Positions 4,713 to 6,128 of a stretch of DNA of 6,128 nt are shown here, one piece after another. Numbering within the stretch: the stretch's first letter is position 1; the number at the start of each line of letters is the position of its first letter. Made by a program: the position numbers and the translations under genes. Location of the stretch: the NCBI GenBank assembly GCA_002704145.1, contig PAFH01000023.1:1082-7209 (forward strand). Reading direction: 5' to 3'. This DNA is from Pelagibacteraceae bacterium. GTDB lineage: Bacteria > Pseudomonadota > Alphaproteobacteria > Pelagibacterales > Pelagibacteraceae. The notes beneath the pieces are model-generated. The model was not told where the DNA came from and did no database searches. It was given only the letters and a program-made list of their open reading frames with translations.

Positions 4713-6128
4713 ATCTCAGACAGATACAGAAGTTATAACTCTATTAATCACTGAGGCCCTGAAAGACAACGAACCTTTAGACTCTGTTTTTAGTTCTTTA
4801 AAAAAATTAAAAGGTAGTTTTGCTCTTGGAATTATTTTTAGAGACTATAAAGATTTTATAATAGGTGCTCGAAGAGGAAGCCCTTTGGCTGTAGGTTATT
4901 CTAACAAAGAAAATTATCTTGGTTCAGACTCTTATGCACTTAAATCTATGACTAATAAAATTTCTTATTTAGACGATGGCGATCTATGTGTTTTATCAAA
5001 AGATAAAGTTGAATTTTATGACGAAAATGAAACAAAAATTAATAAAAAAGTATATGTGTTATCTGATGATGAAAATATTTCTGATAAAGGAGATTATAAA
5101 AACTTTATGTCAAAAGAGATATTTGAGCAACCAACAACAGCGAAAAATTGTATTAATGAATATATAGATAACTTAAAAAAGGATATTAATATTTATAATT
5201 TTCCTATAAAGCCTGAAAAAATTAACAAAATAATTCTTATAGGATGCGGTACTGCATATCATTCATGTCTTGTGGCTAAATATTGGTTTGAAGAACTAAC
5301 ATCTATTGATGTAGAAATTGATATTGCCTCCGAGTTTAGATATAGAAAATTAAGATTTAATTCCGATAATTTATACATTTTTATCTCTCAGTCAGGAGAA
5401 ACAGCAGATACTGCAGCTGCATTAGACATTTGTAAAAAAAATAAGGTAAAAACTTGTTCTATAGTTAATGCTGTAGAGAGCACTATTGCTAGAAACTCTG
5501 ATTGGGTCCTTCCTATACATGCTGGTCCTGAGATAGGTGTAGCTTCAACCAAAGCTTTTTTAGGCCAAATGATAGTCCTTTATATTCTATGCTTAAAAAT
5601 ATCTAAACTTAGAAAAGATATAAATGATTTAAAGTATCAAAATAATATAAAAAATTTAATAACTCTTCCTGAAGCGATCAGAGATAGTTTAAAAGTAGAA
5701 AATGATGTTCAGGCAATGGCTAAAGAATTTCTTGATGCTAAGGGGTCTATGTTTTTAGGCAGAGGATCATCTTTTCCAATTGCACTAGAAGGAGCTTTAA
5801 AACTTAAAGAACTATCTTATTTACACGCCGAAGGATATCCTGCTGGTGAAATGAAGCATGGTCCATTAGCTTTGATCGAGGAGGGTTTACCTGTAATTGT
5901 TATTGCTCCAAAAGATAAATATTTTGAAAAAACTCTTTCTAATATGCAAGAAGTTATCGCAAGAGGAGGAAAGATTTTATTTATTACTGATCACAAAAAA
6001 CAATTTATGAATGAAAATATAAGATTTGGTATCAGGATTCCAGCAGTAGATAATTTACTTTCTCCTATATTGTTGACAATTCCGATTCAATTATTGGCTT
6101 ATCACGTAGCACTATTAAAAGGTTGCGA
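4684..6128 (+). CDS. glmS: GlmS remainder: end of glutaminase domain plus both SIS isomerase domains (3'-partial)
   Basis: This frame has no start of its own; it continues GlmS from residue 110 after the frameshift and stays open to the window edge (481 codons plus two bases). It first completes the glutaminase domain with TDTEVI (D123) and GARRGSPLAVG, then the first SIS domain: ILIGCGTAYHS, ASEFRYRK, ISQSGETADT (fructose-phosphate binding) and GVASTKAFLGQ. The second SIS domain follows: MFLGRGSSFPIALEGALKLKELSY, then HAEGYPAGEMKHGPLALI, which holds the isomerase lysine, glutamate and histidine. It ends in LLAYHVALLKGC, where the family normally continues with about 17 more residues (DVDxPRNLAKSVTVE) that carry the Schiff-base lysine. 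The corrected total would be about 607 residues, the normal GlmS length. No internal stop or missing motif suggests decay, arguing that the frameshift is recent or artefactual. Confidence 0.93.

Noticed and set aside
4976..5167. Plus-strand 63-codon frame inside glmS
   Set aside because: It is out of frame with the GlmS continuation and lysine-rich only because of AT bias.
1..6128. CRISPR array, tRNA or rRNA genes, transposase, toxin-antitoxin or phage genes
   Set aside because: No direct-repeat array, cloverleaf, rRNA signature or mobile-element protein was found on reading either strand, and coding sequence fills nearly the entire window.

Overview
The window is very AT-rich, gene-dense DNA from a streamlined bacterium. 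Genes are separated by a few bases or overlap by 1-4 bases, Shine-Dalgarno signals are mostly weak, and codons are strongly A/T-biased. Protein flavour and gene content suggest a SAR11-type (Pelagibacterales) alphaproteobacterium: a DUF2160 protein of glycerol ABC transporter loci, PrpB/PrpC, and a Gph-like phosphatase beside GlmU and GlmS. The taxonomic call is inference from recognition, not a database result. There is no sign of a mobile element, CRISPR array, rRNA or tRNA, and no non-coding stretch exceeds about 70 bases.

Layout. (1) 1-312, plus strand: 3' part of a small DUF2160 membrane protein, probably the end of a glycerol-uptake operon that starts outside the window. (2) 319-3639, minus strand, read right to left: HAD phosphatase (Gph-like), LysE/RhtB-family exporter, methylisocitrate lyase (prpB) and 2-methylcitrate synthase (prpC). 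Phosphatase and exporter overlap by ATGA, and prpB and prpC by TAATG. A 41-base gap before prpB could hold a separate promoter. (3) 3640-3708: a short divergent intergenic region with a candidate promoter and a perfect 7-base inverted repeat. (4) 3709-6128, plus strand: a GlmU-like protein with only the acetyltransferase (left-handed beta-helix) half, then glmS joined by a TAATG overlap. glmS is broken by a +1 frameshift in a 7-A run and runs off the right edge about 17 residues before its expected end.

How the genes work together. PrpC condenses propionyl-CoA with oxaloacetate to 2-methylcitrate, and PrpB cleaves 2-methylisocitrate to pyruvate and succinate. The isomerising steps (PrpD, or AcnD plus aconitase) are not encoded here. 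GlmS makes glucosamine-6-phosphate and the GlmU acetyltransferase makes N-acetylglucosamine-1-phosphate. GlmM and the uridylyltransferase half of GlmU must be encoded elsewhere if the UDP-GlcNAc pathway for peptidoglycan is complete.

The two observations most worth checking are the single-domain GlmU, whose N-terminal half is replaced by a divergently oriented phosphatase gene, and the homopolymer frameshift in the normally essential glmS. I saw no convincing new multi-gene system; the rest is ordinary core and catabolic metabolism.
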